Source: CAZOWL01 sp964583605 (GTDB lineage Bacteria > Pseudomonadota > Gammaproteobacteria > Chromatiales > Chromatiaceae). From it: a stretch of DNA of 56,141 bases. The notes beneath the pieces are model-generated. The model did not search any database. It saw only the letters and a list, made by a program, of their open reading frames with translations, and was not told the DNA's origin. The DNA lies in assembly GCA_964583605.1 (NCBI GenBank), contig CAZOWL010000018.1, positions 1 to 56,141 of the forward strand, read 5' to 3'. Made by a program: the position numbers and the translations under genes. Shown here piece after piece: positions 24,419 to 32,751 of this stretch (position 1 is the first letter of the stretch; each line of letters starts with the position of its first letter).

Positions 24419-25051
24419 TCAGCCGACGACGTTCGGGTAGAGGGCCGCCGCTAGCGCATAGAACTCGCGCGTGCCCTTGCCACGCTGATCGAGCTCGAAG
24501 ACCGCCAGCCCCTCGCTGAAAGAGCGCCGAAACACCGTCCGTTGCGCCAGCCTCGGCTTCAAGAACCTGATCCCGCGCAGCGCGACCAAGGCCGCGGCGG
24601 CCTCATTGGTCTCGCGCACAGCGTGATGGGTGTCCCCTCGGTTGATGAAGGCGAGGATCTCCGGCGAGCCCCCTTGCGCCACTGTGTCGATCAGATGGAT
24701 AAACCTTTGCGTCGACCAGATGTCTGCCTGAGATGGCGGAACGGGGATGATGACTCGGTCACAGAGCGCGATGGCTTGGCGCATCGCCTCCATGTCCGCG
24801 GTACCGACGTCGATCAACGTCTCGTCGACGCCGCTCGCCTCGCCCGCCGCGATAGCCGTCTTGTCGGCGACCTGCAGTTGAGGACTATAGCCCTCTTCCT
24901 TGCGGACTTGGATGACATCCGTCAGCGTGGCCTGGGGATCGGCATCGACTAACAGCGTCTCGATCTCGGCCATCGCGAGCCATACGGCGATGTTGAAGAC
25001 CACTGTGCTCTTCCCAGACCCACCCTTCAGGCTTCCAACAACGGTGATCAT
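24419..25051 (-). CDS. ParA/MinD-like P-loop ATPase
   Basis: The 210-residue ATPase starts MITVVGSLKGGSGKST, with a deviant Walker A (KGGSGKST) including the signature lysine, then LLVDADPQATLTD and LIDVGTADMEAM (Walker B-like), and PVPPSQADIWSTQR. This is the orphan-ParA layout without a DNA-binding domain. Such ATPases position plasmids, chemoreceptor arrays or other cargo. No parB or parS-like site is nearby, so a protein-positioning role is more likely than DNA segregation. The start was set by GGAGGAGCG ahead of ATG 25051; the frame is open 14 codons further upstream. Confidence 0.85.
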   Translation of the reverse strand: MITVVGSLKGGSGKSTVVFNIAVWLAMAEIETLLVDADPQATLTDVIQVRKEEGYSPQLQVADKTAIAAGEASGVDETLIDVGTADMEAMRQAIALCDRVIIPVPPSQADIWSTQRFIHLIDTVAQGGSPEILAFINRGDTHHAVRETNEAAAALVALRGIRFLKPRLAQRTVFRRSFSEGLAVFELDQRGKGTREFYALAAALYPNVVG

Positions 25052-25242
25052 CGCTCCTCCAGGCGACCCGCGTCGCACGGCCAACAGCCGCACCGGCCCG
25101 ACTTCAACCGCACCGACCTAGCCCGCATCAGCGTCATGACCAGGCCGCCGGACATGTTATCCGCTCACTGCCCGCGCATCAGGACCCACCGCAGTCAGAC
25201 CTGCCAAACACCGACACGAGCAGGCCCCGGTCACACGTCGGG

Positions 25243-26040
25243 CTAGCGCTGCGATCCGGCACCGGGCGGCGAGGCCATCGCCTCTGGACGACTGATCTTG
25301 GTGTAGTCATCTGGGACGATAAAGAGGTCTTCGGGCTGATCCCCGACCTTGATGTCGCGCAGCTCGTTGACGAAACCGCCGGGCAGCTCCTGCTTAATCG
25401 CGAGCCGAAGCTCTGGGTCATACCATTGGAACGTGCGGCGCTCCGGCCGGTTCGGCGCCGTGACCACAGTTTCCCATTTCTCGACGGTCCGGCCATCGAG
25501 CGTCTCCTGCTTGACGAATCTCAGCTCGGTGCGCTGCCCATTCGGAAGCTCCTGGATCAAGGGAATGCTGCGCTCGGCATCAATCCACTGCACCATCGTG
25601 AAGCTCTGCCCTTGGTGCGAGGCGGTGACCTCCCATTTGGTCACCGGCCTCCCAGCTAAAGTGTCTTCGCCCAGATTGCGGCAGGTCAGGCCCGGCATTC
25701 CCGCGCATGGACTTGCGTCCGGCGCGGTCGCGCCGAGGGCCGCTGCGACCTCGGCCGGCACCGAATGCTCAATGTAGCGTTTCTCCTCAGGAAAGAGGAT
25801 CCACTCGGTGCGGCTCTCCTGGTCGGTGATCCGGATCATGGGCCGACCTTGTTGTGACATCTCCACGCGCATGCGCCCGCTATCGACATGCATGCGTCCG
25901 GTCGTTGTCGACCCGTCCGGGCCTCGCTGTATCATCTCTGCTGAGAAAGGTACACTGGCCAGGTCCGCTTGCACGCCGACTACGCACAGTATGAGGCCAA
26001 GCACCAAGCCGAGAGCGCGAAAGTGATGTCGCCAGAACAT
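25243..26040 (-). CDS. Exported DUF4412-like protein
   Basis: The 265-residue protein has a clear Sec signal peptide (MFWRHHFRALGLVLGLILCVVGVQA). The mature part is beta-rich with repeated strands of the type FSAEMIQRGPDGSTTTGRM, RMRVEMSQQGRPMIRI and TKWEVTASHQGQSFTMVQW, resembling DUF4412/LolA-like lipoprotein-sorting folds. Cys residues at CAGMPGLTCRN could form a disulfide. It is probably periplasmic. The ATG at 26040 has GGAGG upstream. It lies behind the RND pump and an Arg-rich exported protein, so it may be co-transcribed with them. The function is unknown. Confidence 0.72.
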   Translation of the reverse strand: MFWRHHFRALGLVLGLILCVVGVQADLASVPFSAEMIQRGPDGSTTTGRMHVDSGRMRVEMSQQGRPMIRITDQESRTEWILFPEEKRYIEHSVPAEVAAALGATAPDASPCAGMPGLTCRNLGEDTLAGRPVTKWEVTASHQGQSFTMVQWIDAERSIPLIQELPNGQRTELRFVKQETLDGRTVEKWETVVTAPNRPERRTFQWYDPELRLAIKQELPGGFVNELRDIKVGDQPEDLFIVPDDYTKISRPEAMASPPGAGSQR

Positions 26041-26095
26041 GTTTTCACAATCCTCCGTCTTCGAATAGCGTGCTAGGGGATTTCCATCAACTCGC

Positions 26096-26923
26096 CTAGG
26101 GCCGCGGCGGGTAGGGCCTCGGCGGGCGCGCCGACCAGGGACCCGTATCGTCGGAATAACGACGCTCCCCGGACTCCGGTTCCCGCGGGCGCCACCGGCT
26201 CGATTCCTGACCTTGACGCGCGCGCTCTCGCTCGGTGAGCGGCCGAAAACGATACAGATGTTGGCTCCGTGACCAATCCCCGTCCTCGTACCGGGGCGGC
26301 GCTCTCTCGGTGCCTCGAAGGCGTCCAGTCGCTCCGCCCAGCTGCTCCCGATGGCCGTCGCCATAACCGCTCGTTTCCGAATGGTCGTTCCGTGGACGGA
26401 AATGGAAGCCCCCATTCGCCGGCAACCGATCATTCACCGTGTCGTAGTCACGATAGGCGTCTCCACTAACCCCTTCCGAGCGATCGCTCCAGGCGCGACC
26501 GGTCGAGCCCTGGTCGGACCACCCGCCTCGATCAGGCCGGTCCGAATCGGAATACCACCCTCGATCGCTCAGGGGGCCATCGTATGCGTCCCAGGCTAAG
26601 TCCTCCGCAGCGAAGACGTATGGGCCGCCGCTCCTATAAGCGCCCTGGCCAAAGGCCTCCCAGGCAATCGCCGCAACTGGCCGCATGAGGACGCTGGCGG
26701 CCACGACCATGACGGCTGCCGCCCGCAGTACCCATGCCGAGATTGCCGCACCGGTCGCGAGTCGAAATAGGCCGGAACCGCAGGCATCGAGCGGATAGAC
26801 CAGCGCCCGACGCCAGGTCCATCTCTCGGCCAAGCCCGCCTTGGACCGTGGCTGCTCCGGTTGAGTGGCGAACGACCGGGATCCTGTTCCTAGCGGGCTA
26901 ATGGAGGTTAGGATCCTGGGCAT
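26096..26923 (-). CDS. Arg/Asp/Ser-rich probable membrane-anchored or exported protein
   Basis: The open frame of 275 residues belongs to no family I recognise. A hydrophobic stretch (VLRAAAVMVVAASVLM, about 65-80) could be a membrane anchor or late signal peptide. The rest is low-complexity, rich in Arg, Asp, Ser, Gly and Tyr, with two FRP-type motifs (FHFRPRND and YRFRPLTERERARQ). It overlaps the end of the RND gene by 26 nt, which argues for one transcript. The true start is uncertain; it could be as late as the methionine at residue 71. Confidence 0.5.
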   Translation of the reverse strand: MPRILTSISPLGTGSRSFATQPEQPRSKAGLAERWTWRRALVYPLDACGSGLFRLATGAAISAWVLRAAAVMVVAASVLMRPVAAIAWEAFGQGAYRSGGPYVFAAEDLAWDAYDGPLSDRGWYSDSDRPDRGGWSDQGSTGRAWSDRSEGVSGDAYRDYDTVNDRLPANGGFHFRPRNDHSETSGYGDGHREQLGGATGRLRGTERAPPRYEDGDWSRSQHLYRFRPLTERERARQGQESSRWRPREPESGERRYSDDTGPWSARPPRPYPPRP

Positions 26924-29900
26924 CGTCGGCCTTCAAGCGAATCCCTCGCCGCGCGGGCTTCTTCGCCGAGACACCTGCTTTCGAATCGTCCCCCTCAAGC
27001 CCCGATGCCTTTTTCGTGGTCTTCTTGCGGCCAGCCGCCGGTCCTGTTGCAGGCCCTCGCCTCCGGGAAGGCCCCTCCTTCTTTGTCGCGGCCCCGACCG
27101 ATGCGGCCCGCAGATCCGATTCCTGCCCATCAGGCTCCGCACGCACCAGCTCGTCGGTCTCAGACGCTTGATCGCGCCCTACCGCATCTGGCGCAGAAGC
27201 CGGCGCCGACATCGGAGCCTGCAGTCGGTCCGATAGGCCTGAGGTCGTGTTTTCCACAGCGTGACTGATGGCCGCGCTGCTCGCCTGCGTCGGCGGCGCA
27301 TCCGCCGCACCAGCAGGTCCACTCCCACCGGAAACCGCAGCTCCGCTGCCATCAGGCGGGGCGGCAGGAGGCGTACCCCCTCCGCCGCTGGGGCCGGGGC
27401 CCGGTTTCGGCGATTGTGGAATCGGTCGCTTGCCACCAGCGGCCCGCCGTCTGGCGATGAATTGCTTCAGGAGATCGAACAGGAGGAGAAACAAGCCGCG
27501 GAGCCCATAGAGCACGAGCACGAAGGCCTCGACCAGCTTGCCGATCAGGCCCTTCAGACGCGACGGTGAGGCTGTAGCGTCGGCCTTCTTCTGCTCGCCT
27601 TCGACTTCACGGTCGCAAGGTACAGTCACCCCCGGGGGCGCCTTGGCCATAGCCACCGCGCACATATCGCGGCTCGCGGCCACGCAGCCGAGAGGTATGA
27701 CGATCAGCGTCAGCACGGTCGACACCAGCACGCCGGAGGCCAAGGAGATCGCCATACCCTGGAAGATCGGATCAGTGAAGATGACACTCGAGCCGGCGAC
27801 CAGCGCGAGGGCCGTGATGAGAATCGGCCGGGTTCGAGTCTTGCAGGCTCGAATCACGGCCTCCGCGACCGGCACGCCCTTTTGCAGCTCGTGGATCGAG
27901 AAATCCACGAGCAGGATGGAGTTACGGACGATGATTCCAGCAAGCGCGATCCAACCGATCATCGAGGTGGCCGTAAACTCACCGCCAAAGCCCAACTGAA
28001 AGGCCAAAAAGTGCGCCGGGATGATGCCGAGCAGCGTCAGCGGAATCGGTGCCATGATCACGAGCGGGATGCGGAAATTACCGAATTCCCAGACTACTAG
28101 GATATAGATGAGTACGAGGGCGACGACGAAGGCGGCCCCCATGTCGCGGAAGGTCTCGTAGGTGACAGTCCATTCGCCGGTCCACTCCCAGGCCGATTGC
28201 TGGCCGCTCGGCGGCGGTCCAGTCCAGTAGGACTGGGGCACAACCCCGTCCGGCGCCTTGTAGCCGCCCTCCTCGATCTGATCCTCGATCTGCAACATTG
28301 CGTAGACGGGGGCCGCCAAGTTGCCGCCAACATCCGACACGACATACTCGATCGCCCGCAGGTCCTTGCGGTAGATGATGTCCTCCTCGGCCACGCGGCG
28401 GAAGGTGCCGAGCTCACGCAACGGAATCGTAAAACCGTCCTCGGACTGAACCGGCAAATCCCCAAGCCGCTCGATCTGCGAGCGCTCGGCCAATGGCACC
28501 TCGAGGACGATCTCCACAGGCTCGTGCCCGGCCTGCCGTTTGACGTCTCCGATCGTCGCGCCGCCAAGGGCCATCGCCAGGTTACGGTTGATGACATCGA
28601 CGGAGATCCCTCGCCGCACGGCCTTCTCCGTATCCACCTCGAAGCGCCAGTAGTCGTACGGGTCGCGAAGATAGTTGTCGACATCCGTTGTGCTCTCCGC
28701 CCCCTCAAAGATCTCGGTCATGTCGCGGGCGAGCTCTCGTCGCACCTCCGGCGACGGGCCATGGATCTCGGCCACCACCGATTGCAGCACCGGTGGGCCC
28801 GGCGGCATCTCGACGACGGCAATGCGCGCGCCCGTCCCCTCGATGACCTCATTGAGCCTCTCGCGCGCCTCGACGGCGATCTCGTGACTGGAGCGCTTGC
28901 GCTCGTCCTTGTGTGTGAGCTGCACCTGCAGCTCGCCCTGCCAAGGCTCCGAGCGCAGATAGTAATGACGGACCATGCCATTGAAATCGAACGGGCGGGC
29001 CGTGCCAGCATAGAGTTGAACGGCCGTTACCTCGGGAATTGTCCTGACGGTCTCGGCCAGGCGGCGGGCCAGGTTCGCCGTCACGGGCAGGGCCGTGCCG
29101 TCTGGCATGTCCAACACCACTGAGAACTCGGGCTTGTTGTCCAACGGCAGCATCTTCACCGGCACCCAGGTGAAATAGAAGAAGGACAGAGCGAAGGCAA
29201 ATGTGCCCCACAGGACGAGACGGAAGGTGCGCCGTTTACGACCACTCTCGATCAAGGGCGTGAGAAGCCGCCGGAAAAAGGCCTCCAACTTCTCCGCCTC
29301 GCGGTACTCGCGCTTCTCGGCCGTCTCGAGATAGCGCATAGTGGGGCGGAGCCGCCGGGAGATCGCCAGATAAGGCGTGAAGACGAAGGCGGCGAACAAG
29401 GAGATCAACATGGCCACCGAGCCTAATGCCGGGATCGGCTCCATGTACGGTCCCATCATGCCGCTGACAAAGCCCATCGGTAGCAACGCCGCGATGACCG
29501 TGAAGGTCGCGAGGATGGTTGGATTGCCGACCTCGCGAACGGCGTCCACGGCCGTCTCCTCATCCATGCGTCCCTGCTCGAGCCAGCGCCGATAGATGTT
29601 CTCGACAACGACGATCGCGTCGTCGACCAAGATCCCGATCGAGAAGATCAGGGCGAAGAGACTGACTCGGTCAATGGTGTAATCGGAGATCCAGGCGACG
29701 AAGATCGTCATCAGCAAGACGACCGGGATCACCAACAGGACAACGAAGGCCGGACGCAACGCCCTAAAGGCCACCCAGACCAACAGAAACACCCACCCTG
29801 TCGCGATGAACAGCTTGAAGATCAGCTCCGAGACCTTGTCGTTCGCCGTCTCGCCGTAGTTGCGGGTGATGCTGACCTCGACATTGTTCGGGATACGGGT

Positions 29901-30956
29901 CCCCTTCAGCTCCTCGACACGCTCAATGATGGCGTTGGCCACGGTCACGCCGTTGGTCAGCTCCTTCTTTGCGATCGCGACGGTCACGGCCGGCACGCCA
30001 TCGGCATCCCCAACCGATTCGGGGGCGGCCGGGCCCGTGTAGTACGCGACAAGTTGCTCGGCATCCTCCGGGCCGCTCGTCACGCGCGCGACATCACGGA
30101 CATAGACCGGGACCTCGTTGCGCGTCCCGACCACAAGACGCTCGATATCCTCAGCATCTTCGAGAAAGGCCCCTGTCATGACACTGAAATGCGCGCCACT
30201 CGACTCGACCCCGCCGGCCATAGTCTCGGCGTTCGCCGTCTTGATCGTCTGGGCAACTTGGTCGAGGCTGATCTGATAGCTCGACAGGCGCGCCGGGAAG
30301 ACATCGACGGTCACCTGCTCGCGCCGACCGCCGACGATAAAGCCGCTCCCGGTGTTCTTCACCTCTTTGAGCGCCTGAAGGACATCCTGAGCGAGCAGGC
30401 GCAGCTGCCCATCATCGACATCTGGGAGCCCATCTTGATCGAGGTCGCGTGGCCACAAGGTAATCGTGACGATTGGGACATCGTCGATTCCCTTGCTCTT
30501 GACCAGAGGCGGCAATACACCGGGCGGGATCTTGTCGAGATTGGAGGCGATCTTATCGTTCACCTTGACCAACGACGGCCCCATGAGCTGACCGACGTCA
30601 AACTCGACGGTAACGATCCCCTGGCCGCGTTGCGAGGCGGAGTAGACGTGCTTCACGCCTGATATCTCGCTCATGATCCGCTCGAGCGGCTGCATGGCGA
30701 TGTTCGAGACCTGCTGCGCCGAGGCCCCGGGATACTGCACCATGATGTCAATCATGGGCACGGAGATCTGCGGATCCTCCTGCCGCGGCGTCAGGATCAG
30801 GCCCAGGACGCCCATCAGGAGCATCGACACGTAAAACAGGGGTGACAGCGGCGAGCGGATGAAGAAGCTCGCCGTGCGCCCGGCCAGGCCGAGCGATTCC
30901 GGCGTCGCCTGAGGGGCTCCACCGGTCGCGCGGCTTTGCGTATCGTCTTGACTCAT
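26898..30956 (-). CDS. RND efflux transporter permease with long charged C-terminal tail
   Basis: The protein has 1352 residues; RND pumps usually have 1020-1100. The AcrB-like body spans about 1-1080: TM1 near 38-60, the porter motif QYPGASAQQV, the proton-relay pair in GILVDDAIVVVENIYRR, and the second TM bundle ending TVLTLIVIPLGC. A short loop, DLDQDGLPDVDDG (near 170), resembles a calcium-binding thrombospondin-3 repeat. After the body come one or two hydrophobic segments (FVLVLYGLRGLFLLLFDLL) and about 190 low-complexity residues, first Pro/Gly/Ala-rich, then Lys-rich (GRKKTTKKAS, KKPARRG) like a histone H1 tail. It moves substrates out of the periplasm by proton motive force, with the adaptor encoded upstream. 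The outer-membrane channel is not in the window. Confidence 0.93.
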   Translation of the reverse strand: MSQDDTQSRATGGAPQATPESLGLAGRTASFFIRSPLSPLFYVSMLLMGVLGLILTPRQEDPQISVPMIDIMVQYPGASAQQVSNIAMQPLERIMSEISGVKHVYSASQRGQGIVTVEFDVGQLMGPSLVKVNDKIASNLDKIPPGVLPPLVKSKGIDDVPIVTITLWPRDLDQDGLPDVDDGQLRLLAQDVLQALKEVKNTGSGFIVGGRREQVTVDVFPARLSSYQISLDQVAQTIKTANAETMAGGVESSGAHFSVMTGAFLEDAEDIERLVVGTRNEVPVYVRDVARVTSGPEDAEQLVAYYTGPAAPESVGDADGVPAVTVAIAKKELTNGVTVANAIIERVEELKGTRIPNNVEVSITRNYGETANDKVSELIFKLFIATGWVFLLVWVAFRALRPAFVVLLVIPVVLLMTIFVAWISDYTIDRVSLFALIFSIGILVDDAIVVVENIYRRWLEQGRMDEETAVDAVREVGNPTILATFTVIAALLPMGFVSGMMGPYMEPIPALGSVAMLISLFAAFVFTPYLAISRRLRPTMRYLETAEKREYREAEKLEAFFRRLLTPLIESGRKRRTFRLVLWGTFAFALSFFYFTWVPVKMLPLDNKPEFSVVLDMPDGTALPVTANLARRLAETVRTIPEVTAVQLYAGTARPFDFNGMVRHYYLRSEPWQGELQVQLTHKDERKRSSHEIAVEARERLNEVIEGTGARIAVVEMPPGPPVLQSVVAEIHGPSPEVRRELARDMTEIFEGAESTTDVDNYLRDPYDYWRFEVDTEKAVRRGISVDVINRNLAMALGGATIGDVKRQAGHEPVEIVLEVPLAERSQIERLGDLPVQSEDGFTIPLRELGTFRRVAEEDIIYRKDLRAIEYVVSDVGGNLAAPVYAMLQIEDQIEEGGYKAPDGVVPQSYWTGPPPSGQQSAWEWTGEWTVTYETFRDMGAAFVVALVLIYILVVWEFGNFRIPLVIMAPIPLTLLGIIPAHFLAFQLGFGGEFTATSMIGWIALAGIIVRNSILLVDFSIHELQKGVPVAEAVIRACKTRTRPILITALALVAGSSVIFTDPIFQGMAISLASGVLVSTVLTLIVIPLGCVAASRDMCAVAMAKAPPGVTVPCDREVEGEQKKADATASPSRLKGLIGKLVEAFVLVLYGLRGLFLLLFDLLKQFIARRRAAGGKRPIPQSPKPGPGPSGGGGTPPAAPPDGSGAAVSGGSGPAGAADAPPTQASSAAISHAVENTTSGLSDRLQAPMSAPASAPDAVGRDQASETDELVRAEPDGQESDLRAASVGAATKKEGPSRRRGPATGPAAGRKKTTKKASGLEGDDSKAGVSAKKPARRGIRLKADDAQDPNLH

Positions 30957-31014
30957 AATTGGCAGAATTCCAGGTCCAACGGCACGACAGTCGCCCTATC
31001 CGGGCCGCGCCCGG

Positions 31015-32190
31015 TCAACGATTGTACTCGGCGCCCCGCGACCAACCTGCCGTCACCCGCGGACCGGGATCTCTGAGGACGCGCTCGCCCGAGCGCAGGC
31101 CGCTGAGCACGCTCACGTATTCGGGCGAGACCTCCTCTCCGAGCCGAATAAGGCGCAGCTCCGGCACACCGGCCTCCTCCACCACATAGACCCCGGGTAG
31201 GCTGCCATTGAACCGCACGGCCGACTTGGGGATTACTGGTGTATTGCGCGCCGACGCATCGACATCAGGAACCAAGACCTTGGCGTACATGCCCGGCTCC
31301 GAGACCCCTTGAGGGAGATCGAACTTGACCTTGATCGTGTGCCGCTGTGGATCGGCCATTGGAAAGATCTGGGCGACCCGCGCCGGCACGCGTCGGCTTC
31401 CCTGACCTCGGCCGCCCTCGACCCCCACATCGAGCTCCGCGGTGACCATCTCGCCCTCACGGAGTCCTGGACGAAGGCGCGCCGGCACATCGACCTCCAC
31501 CTGCAGGTATTCCAGATCGGCGTAGTTGAGAAGCGGCTGGCCCGGCTGCACCGTGTCACCAACCTCGATGTATTTCTTGATGATGACGCCGTCGAACGGC
31601 GCGATGCTGCGTGCATCACGGATCTTGGCATCCAAGGCCTGCATCTCCGCCTGGAGCCGTAGCATGGCATTGCGCGCCTCTTGGATCTGAACGCCGGAGG
31701 CGAAAAGATCAGCCGAGCGATCGGCCCCGCGGAACCGTTCGCCCGTGAACTCCTCCATCGGCTCGGTAAACATCTGGTCGAAGAGGTTCGGCAGCCCCAT
31801 GCCGCCTGGGGGGTTACGCGATCTCGGCGAGTACAGCTCCCGACTGTACTGAACGCTGGCATTACGAATCTGCGCATCGGCGCTGGCCATCTGCGCCAAG
31901 AGCGCGCGCCGATTAGCAAGTAGCTCGCGGTCGTCGAGCGCGACAAGCAGATCGCCCTCCGCGAAGCGATTGCCTTCGATGCCGGCGAGATATTTGACGC
32001 GGCCAGGCAACTGTGCGGCGAGCGTCACCTCCCGGTAAGGGATTACGACCCCGCCGACCGAGACCGTCGGAGTGCCCTGGGCTTGTTGCACGACAAGGGT
32101 CTCACCGTGCTGCGAGTTAGGCTGCGCCCAGCCCGAGGCCGACGCCAGGAAGAACACGGCGGCCAACGCGCGAATAGGTGTCGTTCCCAT
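31015..32190 (-). CDS. RND efflux membrane-fusion (adaptor) protein
   Basis: The 391-residue periplasmic adaptor of the HlyD/AcrA type has a signal peptide (MGTTPIRALAAVFFLASASGWA) and a lipoyl half-motif (TLAAQLPGRVKYLAG and SIAPFDGVIIKKYIEVGDTVQPGQPL). A helical hairpin follows (RALLAQMASADAQIRNAS ... EARNAMLRLQAEMQALDAK), then beta-barrel and membrane-proximal domains (MYAKVLVPDVD, VIPKSAVRF). It joins the RND pump to an outer-membrane channel. It lies 58 bp upstream of the pump gene on the same strand and is the first gene of the operon. Confidence 0.92.
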   Translation of the reverse strand: MGTTPIRALAAVFFLASASGWAQPNSQHGETLVVQQAQGTPTVSVGGVVIPYREVTLAAQLPGRVKYLAGIEGNRFAEGDLLVALDDRELLANRRALLAQMASADAQIRNASVQYSRELYSPRSRNPPGGMGLPNLFDQMFTEPMEEFTGERFRGADRSADLFASGVQIQEARNAMLRLQAEMQALDAKIRDARSIAPFDGVIIKKYIEVGDTVQPGQPLLNYADLEYLQVEVDVPARLRPGLREGEMVTAELDVGVEGGRGQGSRRVPARVAQIFPMADPQRHTIKVKFDLPQGVSEPGMYAKVLVPDVDASARNTPVIPKSAVRFNGSLPGVYVVEEAGVPELRLIRLGEEVSPEYVSVLSGLRSGERVLRDPGPRVTAGWSRGAEYNR

Positions 32191-32751
32191 GAGTTACAAT
32201 CATCCGCAAAACGATGTGCTGTCTGTCATGCCAAATGACCACTGGAGGGGACAGCCGCAGCCGTGCGCCGCAGGGGATGGTCAGAATGAGATGGCCGGCG
32301 AGCGGTCCACGGCCGCCCACTTAAGCCTGTATCCCTCACCGGGCGCGCTCCCATCAGACGATGTCGCGTCCCGACCTCCGGTCGCGCCCGCTATCCTTGT
32401 TAGGTTGGCAACATAGCGGGGCAGTATCGCCCACCCGCCTATGTCTTTCAACCGAGAACACCTCGTTGCCACAGTCGCCCTCGGGGCCAACGCTGCCCGG
32501 ACCGAAACACAACCCCGAACGCACGAGCAACGGCCGGTGTCTTGTCGGCGGCGAGTGCGGCGCGATTATATCCGAGCGGTTGCTCGAGGAGGGGCTACCG
32601 TGCCTGGCGCGGAAGTTATACCATGCTGCCCGGCCGGCGCGGCCAGTCGCGAGCGGTGCCGACCCGTGCACAAGCCGTCGGATCAGCTAGAGAAACCAGT
32701 CATACAACCCGCCTCCGCGGGCCCTAATGGGATTAAGTCGAGGAACCCGCT
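32191..32751. other. Divergent intergenic region, no gene seen
   Basis: 561 bp lie between the divergent RND adaptor and dynamin-like GTPase genes. Short overlapping open frames exist on both strands (such as 32361-32690 and 32441-32788), but none has a ribosome site plus a family motif. The promoters of both flanking units should be here. GAGGAA at about 32737 is the ribosome site of the GTPase. Confidence 0.5.

Noticed and set aside
24419..25051. Plasmid-type partition locus
   Set aside because: No ParB gene and no repeated parS-like sites were found beside the ParA-like gene; the surrounding genes are chromosomal.
27836..27860. GGGTTCGAGTC resembling a tRNA T-loop
   Set aside because: It lies within the RND pump coding region and no acceptor or anticodon stem fits around it.
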